A stretch of 15,556 nt of DNA from DASWKG01 sp036396755 (GCA_036396755.1 DASWKG010000151.1:1-15556); one strand, 5' to 3'. Numbered from the stretch's first letter, positions 1 to 6,967 are shown. Translations and numbers: made by a program. The notes: generated by a model from the sequence alone, not told the origin.

Positions 1-3
1 TGC

Positions 4-807
4 CTATCGGGACCCGGCCGACCGCAGCAGCTCCCGGACACGTGGCAGCAGCTCGTCCGCCACGTGCTCCGCGGAGAAGTGCGTGTGACCGGGGAGCGAG
101 ACGAAGATCGCGGACGGGATCTCCTCGGCCGCCCGTGCGGCGTTCCGGTGCATCTCGTCATCGGCGCCCGCGTAGATGAGGCAGGGAACGGTCCATCGGC
201 CGAGGTTCTGAGAGATCGGTCCTTCCACGAAGATCGATCGAAACGCCGCGTCCAACGCGAGGGGGTCATTCTCGAGCAACCAGGTCCGCCCGGGTTCGAG
301 GAACGCCGTGCCGATCAACGACTCCCACGTCTCGACGAAGGCGACCATCCCGCGCTCTCTCCCCGCAGCCACTGCCCCCGACACGGCACGCAGCATCGCA
401 CCTCGGGCGGGCCACTCGTACGGCTGGTTGCCGCAGAGGACCAGGGACAGGACGCGCTCTGGGGCATGCTCTCCGATCGCGAATCCGAGACGAGCGCCCC
501 ACGAGAAGCCGAGGTAGTGGGCTCGTTCGATGCCCAGCGCGTCCAGGATCGCGGTGGCGTCGGCGACACGCGTCGTCAACGCGTACGAGGTGATGTCGTG
601 GGGCTTGTCACTGCGACCCTGGCCCCGGTGGTCGGCGAAGATCAAGCGGTGATCCTCGCCGAGCCCTCGGGCGAGAGGCGAGGCTTTCGCGTACTCGAGC
701 GGATCCGCGAAGCCGGGGTAGACGAGAACGGGTGGGCCTGGGCCGCCCCCTCCGGGATCCTCGAAGAAGGTGCGCACCTGATCGATCGGATTGATCGCGT
801 AGGGCAA
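4..807 (-). CDS. alpha/beta hydrolase (267 aa)
   Basis: This is probably a soluble serine hydrolase of the alpha/beta fold; the substrate is not predictable. Visible marks are DHRGQGRSDKP (residues 59-69), the nucleophile elbow GFSWG with Ser102, an acid at Asp216/217 in AGADDE, and a late His in GHTHF (His243 most likely). The length is normal for the family and no signal peptide is seen. The start is TTG at 807. It is supported by AAGGAG at 812-817 (read on the minus strand), 4 nt upstream, and by no better in-frame start. The gene is divergent from the nitroreductase gene across about 150 bp. Haloperoxidase-like, esterase and epoxide-hydrolase-like members share these motifs, so only the fold is secure. 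Confidence 0.88.
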   Translation of the reverse strand: MPYAINPIDQVRTFFEDPGGGGPGPPVLVYPGFADPLEYAKASPLARGLGEDHRLIFADHRGQGRSDKPHDITSYALTTRVADATAILDALGIERAHYLGFSWGARLGFAIGEHAPERVLSLVLCGNQPYEWPARGAMLRAVSGAVAAGRERGMVAFVETWESLIGTAFLEPGRTWLLENDPLALDAAFRSIFVEGPISQNLGRWTVPCLIYAGADDEMHRNAARAAEEIPSAIFVSLPGHTHFSAEHVADELLPRVRELLRSAGSR

Positions 808-820
808 GGCTCTCCTTGTG

Positions 821-837
821 GCCGACCGGAAGTCGGC
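821..837. repeat. short inverted repeat in hydrolase leader
   Basis: GCCGAC-cggaa-GTCGGC is a perfect 6-bp stem with a 5-nt loop, just upstream of the AAGGAG ribosome binding site of the TTG-start hydrolase. It could be a leader hairpin or a small operator. In DNA this GC-rich, chance is a fair alternative. The rest of the 808-956 gap shows only weak -10-like hexamers on the minus strand (TAGCGT, 850-845). Confidence 0.3.
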
Positions 838-943
838 GAACCGTACGCTACCGCTTCCGCCAACCGTTGCAGGCGTCCTGGGACCTCGTGACCGTCGCCG
901 ACGAAACGGGGCGCCTGACGTGCGCCCCGCCGCCCACGGCGCG

Positions 944-949
944 TAGGCT
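944..949 (+). promoter_or_regulatory. -10 hexamer of a probable leaderless promoter
   Basis: TAGGCT lies 7 nt before the ATG at 957, with no Shine-Dalgarno between. This spacing puts the transcription start at or next to the A of ATG. No good -35 is seen at 16-19 nt. The same layout recurs at other starts in this window. Confidence 0.5.
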
Positions 950-956
950 TCAGGCC

Positions 957-1409
957 ATGGACGTGATGCGATTCGCCGACAAGGCCTGGCCCGTGCTCGA
1001 CAAGCTGATGCGGGTCCACGTTGCCGTGTACCGGGCCAGCGGCGGGGGGGTGGGGCATCGCGTGCCGGGCCTGCCGCCGATGCTGCTGCTCGACCACATC
1101 GGGGCGAAGTCCAAGCGGCTCCGCACCTCGGCGCTCGCCTACGTCGAGGACGGGAGTGACGTCGTGCTCGTCGCGTCGAAGGGGGGCTATCCGAAGCACC
1201 CCGCCTGGTTCCACAACCTGAAGGCGTATCCGGACGTCACGGTCCAGGTGGGACGCGACCGCCGGCCGGTGCGGGCCCGGGTGGCGAACGCGAAGGAGCG
1301 AACCCGGCTGTGGCCCAGGGCGGTCGAGGCGTACTCGGGATACGAGGGCTACCAGGAGCGCGCCGATCGCGAGATCCCGCTCGTCATCCTGGAGCCGCGG
1401 ACCGGCTGA
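957..1409 (+). CDS. Ddn-type deazaflavin (F420)-dependent nitroreductase family protein (150 aa)
   Basis: It belongs to the Ddn/DUF385 family, split-barrel proteins of Actinobacteria that in known cases bind coenzyme F420 and reduce quinones or nitro compounds. The core is residues 43-100: LLLDHIGAKSKRLRT, then a strand with DGSDVVLVASKGG, then HPAWFHNLKAYPDV. This matches the family pattern of a GxKS-type loop, VASxGG and HPAWxxNLxAxP. The ATG at 957 is chosen over an upstream in-frame ATG at 816, because the extra 47 residues look non-coding and TAGGCT sits 7 nt before 957. It converges on the YchF-like gene with 8 nt between stops. The substrate is unknown; the fold assignment is firm. Confidence 0.87.
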   Translation: MDVMRFADKAWPVLDKLMRVHVAVYRASGGGVGHRVPGLPPMLLLDHIGAKSKRLRTSALAYVEDGSDVVLVASKGGYPKHPAWFHNLKAYPDVTVQVGRDRRPVRARVANAKERTRLWPRAVEAYSGYEGYQERADREIPLVILEPRTG

Positions 1410-1421
1410 GAGGCGCCTCAG
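1406..1421. terminator. inverted repeat spanning two convergent stop codons
   Basis: CTGAG-aggcgc-CTCAG covers both the TGA of the nitroreductase gene and the TGA of the opposing ychF-like gene. It includes the 10-bp perfect palindrome GAGGCGCCTC at 1410-1419. It could form a hairpin in either transcript and act as a bidirectional terminator. There is no T-run, so this is weak. Confidence 0.3.
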
Positions 1422-2404
1422 ACCGAGAACAGCACGTGCAGGATGTCGCCCTCCTGCACCTCGTAGTCCTTGCCCTCGGTGCGGACCAGGCCCTTGGCTC
1501 TCGCTTCCTTCTCCGAGCCCGCCGCGACCAGCTCGTCGTAGGTCACCACCTCGGCCCGGATGAAGCCGCGCTCGAGGTCGGTGTGGATGGCGCCGGACGC
1601 CTCGGGGGCCCTCGCGCCGCGCCGCGTCTGCCACGCGCGCGTCTCGTCCTCGCCGGTCGTCAGGAACGTGATGAGGTCGAGCGCCTGGTAGCACGCGTGG
1701 ATCACGGCCTCGAGCCCGGGCTCCTCGACGCCGAACTCCGCGAGCAGCGCCCGGCCCTCGGCCTCGTCCATCTCGGCGACCTCGGCCTCGATGGCCGCGA
1801 ACACGCCGACCGCTCCGTCGGGGAGCCCCTCGGGGATCGACGCGCCCTCCTCGAGGTTCGCCACGACCACCCAGGGCTTCAGCGACAGCAGCCCGTAGTC
1901 GCGGAGCGCCACGCGGTCCTCCTCGGACAGGCCCGCATCCCGGAGCGGCGTCTCGGCGTCGAGGGCCGTCTTCGCGCGCGCGAGCGCCTCCGCCGTCCCG
2001 GCCGCCTCGTCGCCGCGGCCACCCTTCAGCTTCTTCGCGGTCCGCTCGATGCCGCCCTCGACCGCGGCGAGATCCGCGAGCAGCAGCTCCGACCGCACCG
2101 ACGCGAGATCTGCCGCCGCGTCCCGGTCGCCCTGGAACGCTCCGACCACGAGCGCCAGCGCGTGCGTCTCGCGCAGGGCCGCGAGCGACTGCGCGGACAG
2201 CCCGCCGGGCACGTCGACGAAGCGCACCTGCGCGGGGACGACCTTCGCGGAGTGCTCCAGCTCTGCGAGGACCTGCAGGCGAGGGTCGGGCACGGAGACG
2301 ACGGCCTGGTTCGAGCGGCCGCCCGACGCGCCCGCGCGCGTGAGGGCGGTGAACAGCGTGGACTTGCCCGCGAAGGGGAGCCCGGCGAGACCGACGTCTT
2401 TCAC
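1418..2404 (-). CDS. ychF: divergent, short YchF/OLA1-like P-loop NTPase with TGS-type C-terminus (328 aa)
   Basis: YchF proteins are ribosome-associated Obg-class NTPases that prefer ATP. Here the P-loop is GLPFAGKST (residues 8-16; usual form GLPNVGKST), the base-recognition motif is NLEE (183-186, matching NxxE rather than NKxD), and residues 245-328 give a full YchF C-terminal domain, including RAW, GAIHTDLERGFIRAEV, EGKDYEVQEGD and a final FSV. At 328 aa it is about 35 shorter than the usual 363. The missing parts fall in switch I (no NFPFCTI-like segment after residue 25) and in switch II, where VDVPGGLSAQ replaces the long VDIAGLVKGASKGEG-type loop. The start is GTG at 2404. It may be a paralogue rather than the housekeeping YchF, with altered or lost hydrolysis. 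Confidence 0.87.
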   Translation of the reverse strand: MKDVGLAGLPFAGKSTLFTALTRAGASGGRSNQAVVSVPDPRLQVLAELEHSAKVVPAQVRFVDVPGGLSAQSLAALRETHALALVVGAFQGDRDAAADLASVRSELLLADLAAVEGGIERTAKKLKGGRGDEAAGTAEALARAKTALDAETPLRDAGLSEEDRVALRDYGLLSLKPWVVVANLEEGASIPEGLPDGAVGVFAAIEAEVAEMDEAEGRALLAEFGVEEPGLEAVIHACYQALDLITFLTTGEDETRAWQTRRGARAPEASGAIHTDLERGFIRAEVVTYDELVAAGSEKEARAKGLVRTEGKDYEVQEGDILHVLFSV

Positions 2405-2412
2405 GGCCGCCT

Positions 2413-2418
2413 ACGCTA
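2413..2418 (-). promoter_or_regulatory. possible -10 hexamer before ychF-like gene
   Basis: TAGCGT, read on the minus strand, lies 8 nt before the GTG start at 2404 within a 32-nt gap. The layout resembles the other leaderless-type starts here. No -35 was seen, and read-through from the zinc-ribbon gene upstream is equally likely. Confidence 0.3.
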
Positions 2419-2436
2419 GCAGGGCGGGGCGCCGGC

Positions 2437-2679
2437 CTACGCGCGCTCGGTCTCGTGGCCGCAGGCGCGGCAGACGATGGTGCCCATGGTCACGGAGAGC
2501 CGGGTCTGGCCGCACCGCTCGCACCGATCGAGCATCGACGGCCAGTCGGGCTGCTCCTCCTGACACCTGGGACAGACGAGCACGAGGCCTCCGCGCTTGA
2601 GCCCCCGGGCCCAGGGGCGCTCCCGCTTGTCCGGGTCGTAGGTCGGGCGACCGCAGACGAAGCAGGCGCCCCCGGCCAC
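2437..2679 (-). CDS. double zinc-ribbon protein (80 aa)
   Basis: This small basic protein has four CxxC knuckles: C6/C9, C36/C39, C53/C56 and C70/C73. They fit two zinc ribbons, 6-39 and 53-73. No catalytic domain is present, so a nucleic-acid-binding or scaffolding role is possible but unproven. An in-frame ATG at 2736 would overlap the peroxiredoxin gene by 53 nt. I prefer the GTG at 2679, just after the peroxiredoxin TAG (2684-2686), because the residues before it look like out-of-frame peroxiredoxin. A GGAG lies 13 nt upstream, rather far. It is probably co-transcribed with the peroxiredoxin gene. Confidence 0.72.
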   Translation of the reverse strand: MAGGACFVCGRPTYDPDKRERPWARGLKRGGLVLVCPRCQEEQPDWPSMLDRCERCGQTRLSVTMGTIVCRACGHETERA

Positions 2680-2683
2680 GGTG

Positions 2684-3142
2684 CTAGCCGAGCTCCTCCA
2701 GGGCCTTGCGGATGACGGCGACGTCGCGGGCCTCACCCGGGTGCGAGTCCTGGACGTCGGCGAAGCGCACCACGCCCTCCTCGTCGATCACGAACGTCGA
2801 GCGGAATGGGACGCCCAGGGCCTCGTTCAGCACGCCGAACGAGCGGGCGGCCTCGCCGTGCGGCCAGTAGTCCGAGAGGTAGCGGAAGTCGAAGCCCTGC
2901 TCGTCGGCCCACCGCTTGTGGACGAACGGGCTGTCGGGAGAGATCACGAGCACCTCGGCGTTCAGCGCGCGGAGGTCGTCGAGGTCGTCGCGGAGGCCGC
3001 ACAGGTCGTCGTCGCAGATGCCGGTGAAGGCGAACGGGTGGAAGGCGACCACCACACGCTGGCCGCGGAGGTCCGAGAGGCGCACGGGCTCCTTGTTCTG
3101 GTCCGGAAGGGTGAAGTTGGGCGCGGTGTCGCCGATCTGCAT
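2684..3142 (-). CDS. peroxiredoxin, BCP/PrxQ-AhpE type (152 aa)
   Basis: It should reduce H2O2 or organic peroxides in the cytoplasm through a reactive Cys. The active site is FHPFAFTGICDDDLC: Pro36, Thr40 and peroxidatic Cys43 (P-x3-T-x2-C), with the conserved Arg114 in VPFRSTFVID. A second Cys at 48, five residues on, matches the Cys spacing of E. coli BCP (Cys45/Cys50), so it may act as the resolving Cys. The surrounding PFAFTGIC and LNEALGVPFRST are AhpE-like. The length is normal. The ATG at 3142 is preceded by a strong AGGAGGAG (3147-3154 on the plus strand). The zinc-ribbon gene follows after a gap of about 4 nt. Confidence 0.93.
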   Translation of the reverse strand: MQIGDTAPNFTLPDQNKEPVRLSDLRGQRVVVAFHPFAFTGICDDDLCGLRDDLDDLRALNAEVLVISPDSPFVHKRWADEQGFDFRYLSDYWPHGEAARSFGVLNEALGVPFRSTFVIDEEGVVRFADVQDSHPGEARDVAVIRKALEELG

Positions 3143-3183
3143 GGGGCTCCTCCTGTGTGGGGTAGCGGACGGGGCCAGGATAT

Positions 3184-3199
3184 CGGCCCGGGCGGGCCG
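3184..3199. repeat. GC-rich inverted repeat between deacetylase end and peroxiredoxin start
   Basis: CGGCCC-gggc-GGGCCG is a 6-bp stem with a 4-nt loop in the 67-bp gap after the deacetylase stop. It is in position to terminate the minus-strand deacetylase transcript but has no T-tract. A TATCCT just beyond (3182-3177, minus) could be a -10 for the peroxiredoxin gene; its best -35 (TTGGTC) is 19 nt away, so that promoter is not claimed. Confidence 0.3.
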
Positions 3200-3209
3200 C
3201 TGACCAATG

Positions 3210-4793
3210 CTAGCGAAGCCCGCCGGCGCGGAACAGCTCGGGGAGCGTCACCGGCTCGAGGCCCTTCCGGCGAAGGCCCGCGAGGATCGAGGGAAGCGCG
3301 GCAGCCGTCTCGTCGAGCGTGTGCATGAGGATGATGCTGCCGGGCCGGGCCCCCGACACGGCCCGGGCGGCGATCGCGCCCGCCCCCGGGCGCCGATAGT
3401 CCTCGGTGTCGACGTCCCACAGCACGACCCGGGGATGTGACGTGGCGCCGGCCGCCGCCAGCACCGCCCGATCGTAGGCCCCGTAGGGCGGTCGGAAGAA
3501 CGGGGATCCCGTGCTTCCCGCGACGCGCCACCAGGCCCGGTCGTCGGCGCGGAGCCGGCGCTCGGTCTCGCTCTCGGCGCGACCGGCGAGGTTGGCATGG
3601 TCCCAGCCGTGGGCGCCCGCGGCGTGCCCATCGGCGACCGTGCGCCGGGCCAGGTCGACGTTCGAGGCCACCAGCCTGCCCGGACAGAAGAAGGTCGCTC
3701 GCACGCCCCGGCCCTCGAGGACGTCGAGGATCCGAGCCCAGGCGGATGCGTAGTGACAGTCGTCGAAGGTGAGGGCCACGCGCGGGCCCGTCCCCTCCAC
3801 CCGTCGGAAGACGCGGGCGGGCACGCGTCCCTCGACGCGGAAGACGCGCTCGGCCGCCCCGACGTTCCCGGCCTCGTCGCGGGCCGTGGCCTCCGCCCGG
3901 TACGGCCCGGGGAACAGCGGGTCCCCGTTCGGGTACCGGGCACTCCACCGGATGCGGGTCTCCTCTTGGCCCGCCTCCGCCTCCTCGCGCCAGAGCTCCT
4001 CGACGGCGTCGGACAGCGACACGGTCACGGACCCGGTGGCGGACCGGTCGCGCACCCGGATACCGAGCGTCACCGGCCGCGGGGCGCGGATGCGATCGGA
4101 GCCGGGGCGGGTGAAGCGCACCCGGGGAGCGGCGGTGTCGACCACCAGCGGCGCCGAGGCCGTCGCCCGGAAGCCTGCGGCGTCCTCCGCGGATGCCTCC
4201 GCGAGGTACCGGCCGTCCGGCACGGGCCCCGTCCCGCCGCGCCCGCCCCACTCCCAGGTGTAGGCGCTCTCGCCCCGCCCTGTCCACGCCCTGGCGACCG
4301 CGCCTTCGGGACCCACGATGCGGAGGGTCACCTCGGCCGGCTCCCCCGCGTCGACCCGGAGCACGACGACGTCGCGGCGGCCGTCCCCGTTGGGAGAGAA
4401 GGGAGATGGGCTCGCGTCGACGTCGACCACGGGCGCCACGTTGTCGACGGTCACGGCCACGGTGTCGGATGCGACCTCGGCGCCGCCGGTGGCCGTCGCC
4501 CGCACCAGGGCCGCGCCGGAGAAGTCGGGTGTCTCCCAGGTCGCGCTCCACCGGTCGGGTCCCTCGGAGTCGACGCCGATCGGCTCCCACGTCCCTCCGG
4601 CGTCGCGGGACCACTCGAACTCGACCAGGGTGACGACGCCGGTGGTATCGGCCTCGACGAGGACGGCGCCGGAGACGGTGCTCCCGTCGGATGGCGCGAC
4701 GATCCGGACGGCGACCGCGAGGGAGGCAATCGCGGTGGGGGAGCCCAGCACGACGAGCACAACTGTCGCTACCGCGGCGACGGACCTTCGCAT
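3210..4793 (-). CDS. secreted polysaccharide deacetylase with Ig-like/FlgD-like repeats (527 aa)
   Basis: An N-terminal signal peptide (residues 1-24, RR then a hydrophobic run) suggests export. Residues 27-118 look like an Ig-like domain (APSDGSTVSG). Residues 128-220 carry SPFSPNGDGRRD and PDGRYLAEASAEDAAG, as in FlgD-type Ig domains, and 222-320 form a third such unit. Residues 336-527 are a carbohydrate esterase family 4 domain: TFDDC (342-346, normally TFDDG), HGWDH (His395, His399 as metal ligands), RPPYG (434-438), WDVDTEDY (459-466) and LMH (His491). It probably removes acetyl groups from a cell-wall or extracellular polysaccharide. The ATG at 4793 is preceded by TAGACT 7 nt upstream and no Shine-Dalgarno, so it looks leaderless. 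It is divergent from the thiolase. Confidence 0.92.
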   Translation of the reverse strand: MRRSVAAVATVVLVVLGSPTAIASLAVAVRIVAPSDGSTVSGAVLVEADTTGVVTLVEFEWSRDAGGTWEPIGVDSEGPDRWSATWETPDFSGAALVRATATGGAEVASDTVAVTVDNVAPVVDVDASPSPFSPNGDGRRDVVVLRVDAGEPAEVTLRIVGPEGAVARAWTGRGESAYTWEWGGRGGTGPVPDGRYLAEASAEDAAGFRATASAPLVVDTAAPRVRFTRPGSDRIRAPRPVTLGIRVRDRSATGSVTVSLSDAVEELWREEAEAGQEETRIRWSARYPNGDPLFPGPYRAEATARDEAGNVGAAERVFRVEGRVPARVFRRVEGTGPRVALTFDDCHYASAWARILDVLEGRGVRATFFCPGRLVASNVDLARRTVADGHAAGAHGWDHANLAGRAESETERRLRADDRAWWRVAGSTGSPFFRPPYGAYDRAVLAAAGATSHPRVVLWDVDTEDYRRPGAGAIAARAVSGARPGSIILMHTLDETAAALPSILAGLRRKGLEPVTLPELFRAGGLR

Positions 4794-4800
4794 CCCGCCG

Positions 4801-4829
4801 AGTCTACCCGTGGGGAGGACCGCGTTCCA
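4801..4829 (-). promoter_or_regulatory. probable leaderless promoter of secreted deacetylase
   Basis: On the minus strand TAGACT (4806-4801) sits 7 nt before the ATG at 4793. A weak -35 TGGAAC (4829-4824) is 17 nt upstream. The -10 hexamer is identical to that of the divergent thiolase promoter, so the two promoters lie back to back within about 70 bp. Confidence 0.55.
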
Positions 4830-4840
4830 CGGCGCGGGCG

Positions 4841-4869
4841 TTGACGCTTCGGGGGGCCCGCCGTAGACT
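4841..4869 (+). promoter_or_regulatory. sigma70-type promoter of thiolase
   Basis: TTGACG (4841-4846), a 17-nt spacer and TAGACT (4864-4869) make a near-consensus vegetative promoter. Transcription should begin near 4876, giving a leader of about 46 nt that carries GGAGG at 4911-4915. Confidence 0.72.
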
Positions 4870-4878
4870 CGACGGAGG

Positions 4879-4896
4879 TTACCGACGAGTAGGTAC
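4879..4896. promoter_or_regulatory. candidate operator, 18-bp palindrome
   Basis: TTACCGAC-GA-GTAGGTAC is an imperfect palindrome with 6 of 8 arm positions paired. It starts just after the expected transcription start of the thiolase promoter. A repressor bound here would block transcription. TetR-family regulators often control fatty-acid genes through such sites, but no regulator gene lies in the window, so the binding protein is unknown. Confidence 0.4.
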
Positions 4897-4921
4897 GCTC
4901 CCGAGCCCCTGGAGGTCAGTC

Positions 4922-6094
<1,173 letters not shown>

Positions 6095-6355
6095 GTGCGC
6101 GTCTTCCTCACGGTGCTGTTCGGCCTGGGCATCGCCCTGGCCGGCTTCTGGGTCGTGACCGGGCTCGCCCGGACCCGACCTCGCGAGGAGCAGGCCGGCC
6201 CCGAGGACGTCCGCGAGCTCGACGTGTTCTTCGTGTGCGGGGAGTGCGGGACCGAGTTCCGGGTGGAGCGGATCGGGGAGCTGCAGGTGCCGCGTCACTG
6301 CGGCGAGCCGATGCTGGTCGAGCGACGCCCCCGGGAGGCCACCGACCAGGCCTGA
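6095..6355 (+). CDS. membrane-anchored desulforedoxin-like metal-binding protein (86 aa)
   Basis: The GTG start follows directly on the thiolase TAG with no gap, so translation is probably coupled. Residues 3-24 form one membrane helix (FLTVLFGLGIALAGFWVV), and an acidic linker leads to a metal site. That site is C48-GE-C51, then 16 residues, then H68-C69-GEPM. The layout C-x2-C-x15/16-[CH]C-GExM matches the desulforedoxin knuckle, in which the last pair is CC; here the first of the pair is His. It may bind zinc or iron with three Cys and one His. The function is unknown. It could equally be described as a small zinc ribbon. The tail is likely cytoplasmic, from the basic residues after the helix. 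Confidence 0.72.
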   Translation: MRVFLTVLFGLGIALAGFWVVTGLARTRPREEQAGPEDVRELDVFFVCGECGTEFRVERIGELQVPRHCGEPMLVERRPREATDQA

Positions 6356-6357
6356 CC

Positions 6358-6603
6358 TCAGGAGTCGGCGATCTCCTCGGCCTTCCGCTTGAGCTGCTTG
6401 AAGTCCCGGGGCGGCCGCCCCTTCGGCGCGAGGGCGTCGGTGGCGTTGAACCCCCAGCCCGAGAATCGGACGCCGACCCGGCTCCAGCGCCGCCGGAGCT
6501 CTCCCCCGCACTCGGGGCATGGCCCGGGGGCCTCGGACCCCATCGGCTGGATCTCCTCGAGCAGGTGGTCGCAGCCCCTGCACCGGTACTCGTAGACAGG
6601 CAC
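6358..6603 (-). CDS. FmdB-family zinc-ribbon protein (81 aa)
   Basis: The first residues, (M)PVYEYRCRGC, are the hallmark of the FmdB regulatory-protein family. The four ligands are C8/C11 and C29/C32 (CPEC), with a basic tail ending RDFKQLKRKAEEIADS. Family members are widespread and their role is not settled despite the name. The start is GTG at 6603, giving the usual PVYEY start; an in-frame ATG at 6657 would add 18 unrelated residues. TACCCT lies 7 nt before the GTG with no Shine-Dalgarno, so it may be leaderless. It converges on the 86-aa gene with 2 nt between stops. Confidence 0.87.
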   Translation of the reverse strand: MPVYEYRCRGCDHLLEEIQPMGSEAPGPCPECGGELRRRWSRVGVRFSGWGFNATDALAPKGRPPRDFKQLKRKAEEIADS

Positions 6604-6610
6604 GGGCTCA

Positions 6611-6616
6611 AGGGTA
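6611..6616 (-). promoter_or_regulatory. -10 hexamer of a probable leaderless promoter (fmdB-like gene)
   Basis: TACCCT on the minus strand, with exactly 7 nt (TGAGCCC) to the GTG at 6603. No convincing -35 is seen. The spacing matches the nitroreductase and deacetylase starts. Confidence 0.45.
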
Positions 6617-6636
6617 GCGCCGCGCCCGCCGATGCG

Positions 6637-6713
6637 TTCTCCACAGTGTGGAAACACCTTGGGATAATTACGCGGGTGTCATTTTCCACGGGTGTGCAGA
6701 ACCCTGTGGAGAA
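6637..6713. other. cluster of five DnaA-box-like 9-mers (candidate oriC or DnaA-binding site)
   Basis: Against the consensus TTATCCACA (TTWTNCACA) the boxes are: TTCTCCACA at 6637-6645 (+, one mismatch); GTTTCCACA at 6655-6647 (-, two); TTTTCCACG at 6682-6690 (+, two); TTCTGCACA at 6701-6693 (-, one against TTWTNCACA); TTCTCCACA at 6713-6705 (-, one). The first two are head to head around TCCACA-g-TGTGGA. A short A/T-rich stretch, GATAATTA (6663-6670), lies between boxes and could aid unwinding. The cluster fills the non-coding gap between the fmdB-like gene and crgA. Five such sites within 77 bp of high-GC DNA are unlikely by chance. Bacterial origins are usually longer, so a DnaA-controlled or titration site is the main alternative. 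Confidence 0.6.
6640..6668 (+). promoter_or_regulatory. possible extended -10 promoter inside the DnaA-box cluster
   Basis: TCCACA (6640-6645, 4/6 to the -35 consensus), a 17-nt spacer and GATAAT (6663-6668, 5/6) preceded by TGG (6660-6662). It would read rightwards, antisense to the end of crgA, and overlaps two DnaA boxes. No open reading frame follows it before crgA. Alternatively the A/T stretch is just part of the DnaA site. Confidence 0.35.
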
Positions 6714-6716
6714 CCC
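6693..6716 (+). repeat. tandem 12-bp repeat, two copies
   Basis: TGTGCAGAACCC (6693-6704) is followed at once by TGTGGAGAACCC (6705-6716), 11 of 12 bases identical. Each copy holds one DnaA-like 9-mer in the same orientation. Confidence 0.7.
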
Positions 6717-6727
6717 TCAGGCGGGAC

Positions 6728-6967
6728 TCAGCGCCACTGGGTTGCCGCGCCGAACCCCACCGCGATCGAGCCGAGCCCGACCCACAGGTACAGGTTCTTC
6801 GGCGAGCCGGGCAGGACCACGTCGAGCCCCAGGTAGTTCAGGACGATCACCGCGACCCCTCCGAACAGGATCGTCAGGATCACGGCTCCGAACCAGCGGG
6901 GGCTGGGCTTCGGCTTGGGCTTCGGCGGCGGCTGGTAGCGGCGCCGCTTCCCCTTCGATTTGGGCAT
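6728..6967 (-). CDS. crgA: cell division protein CrgA (79 aa)
   Basis: CrgA is a small actinobacterial membrane protein that acts at the septum and, in mycobacteria, contacts FtsZ and septal peptidoglycan enzymes. The protein opens with MPKSKGKRRR, then a Pro/Lys-rich stretch (11-24), and has two membrane helices at about 25-45 and 58-76, ending in QWR close to the usual RWH-like end. The length fits the family (about 80-95 aa). The ATG at 6967 has GGAGG at 6975-6979, 7 nt upstream. It is divergent from the DUF881 gene, the same arrangement as crgA (Rv0011c) and Rv0012 in Mycobacterium tuberculosis. The DnaA-box cluster lies just beyond its stop. Confidence 0.92.
   Translation of the reverse strand: MPKSKGKRRRYQPPPKPKPKPSPRWFGAVILTILFGGVAVIVLNYLGLDVVLPGSPKNLYLWVGLGSIAVGFGAATQWR

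Noticed and set aside
64..891. 275-codon plus-strand frame opposite the alpha/beta hydrolase
   Set aside because: No recognisable motif and charged low-complexity composition; the minus-strand frame has a full hydrolase signature and ribosome binding site.
3184..3199. Intrinsic terminator after the secreted deacetylase
   Set aside because: The hairpin is short and no T-run follows on the minus strand, so it is listed only as an inverted repeat.
2962..4614. 550-codon minus-strand frame overlapping the secreted deacetylase
   Set aside because: Low-complexity Arg-rich shadow; the 3210-4793 frame carries signal peptide and CE4 motifs.
6604..6657. N-terminal extension of the FmdB-like protein to the ATG at 6657
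   Set aside because: Family members begin PVYEY; the extension would run through a DnaA-like box and the -10 hexamer, so the GTG at 6603 is preferred.
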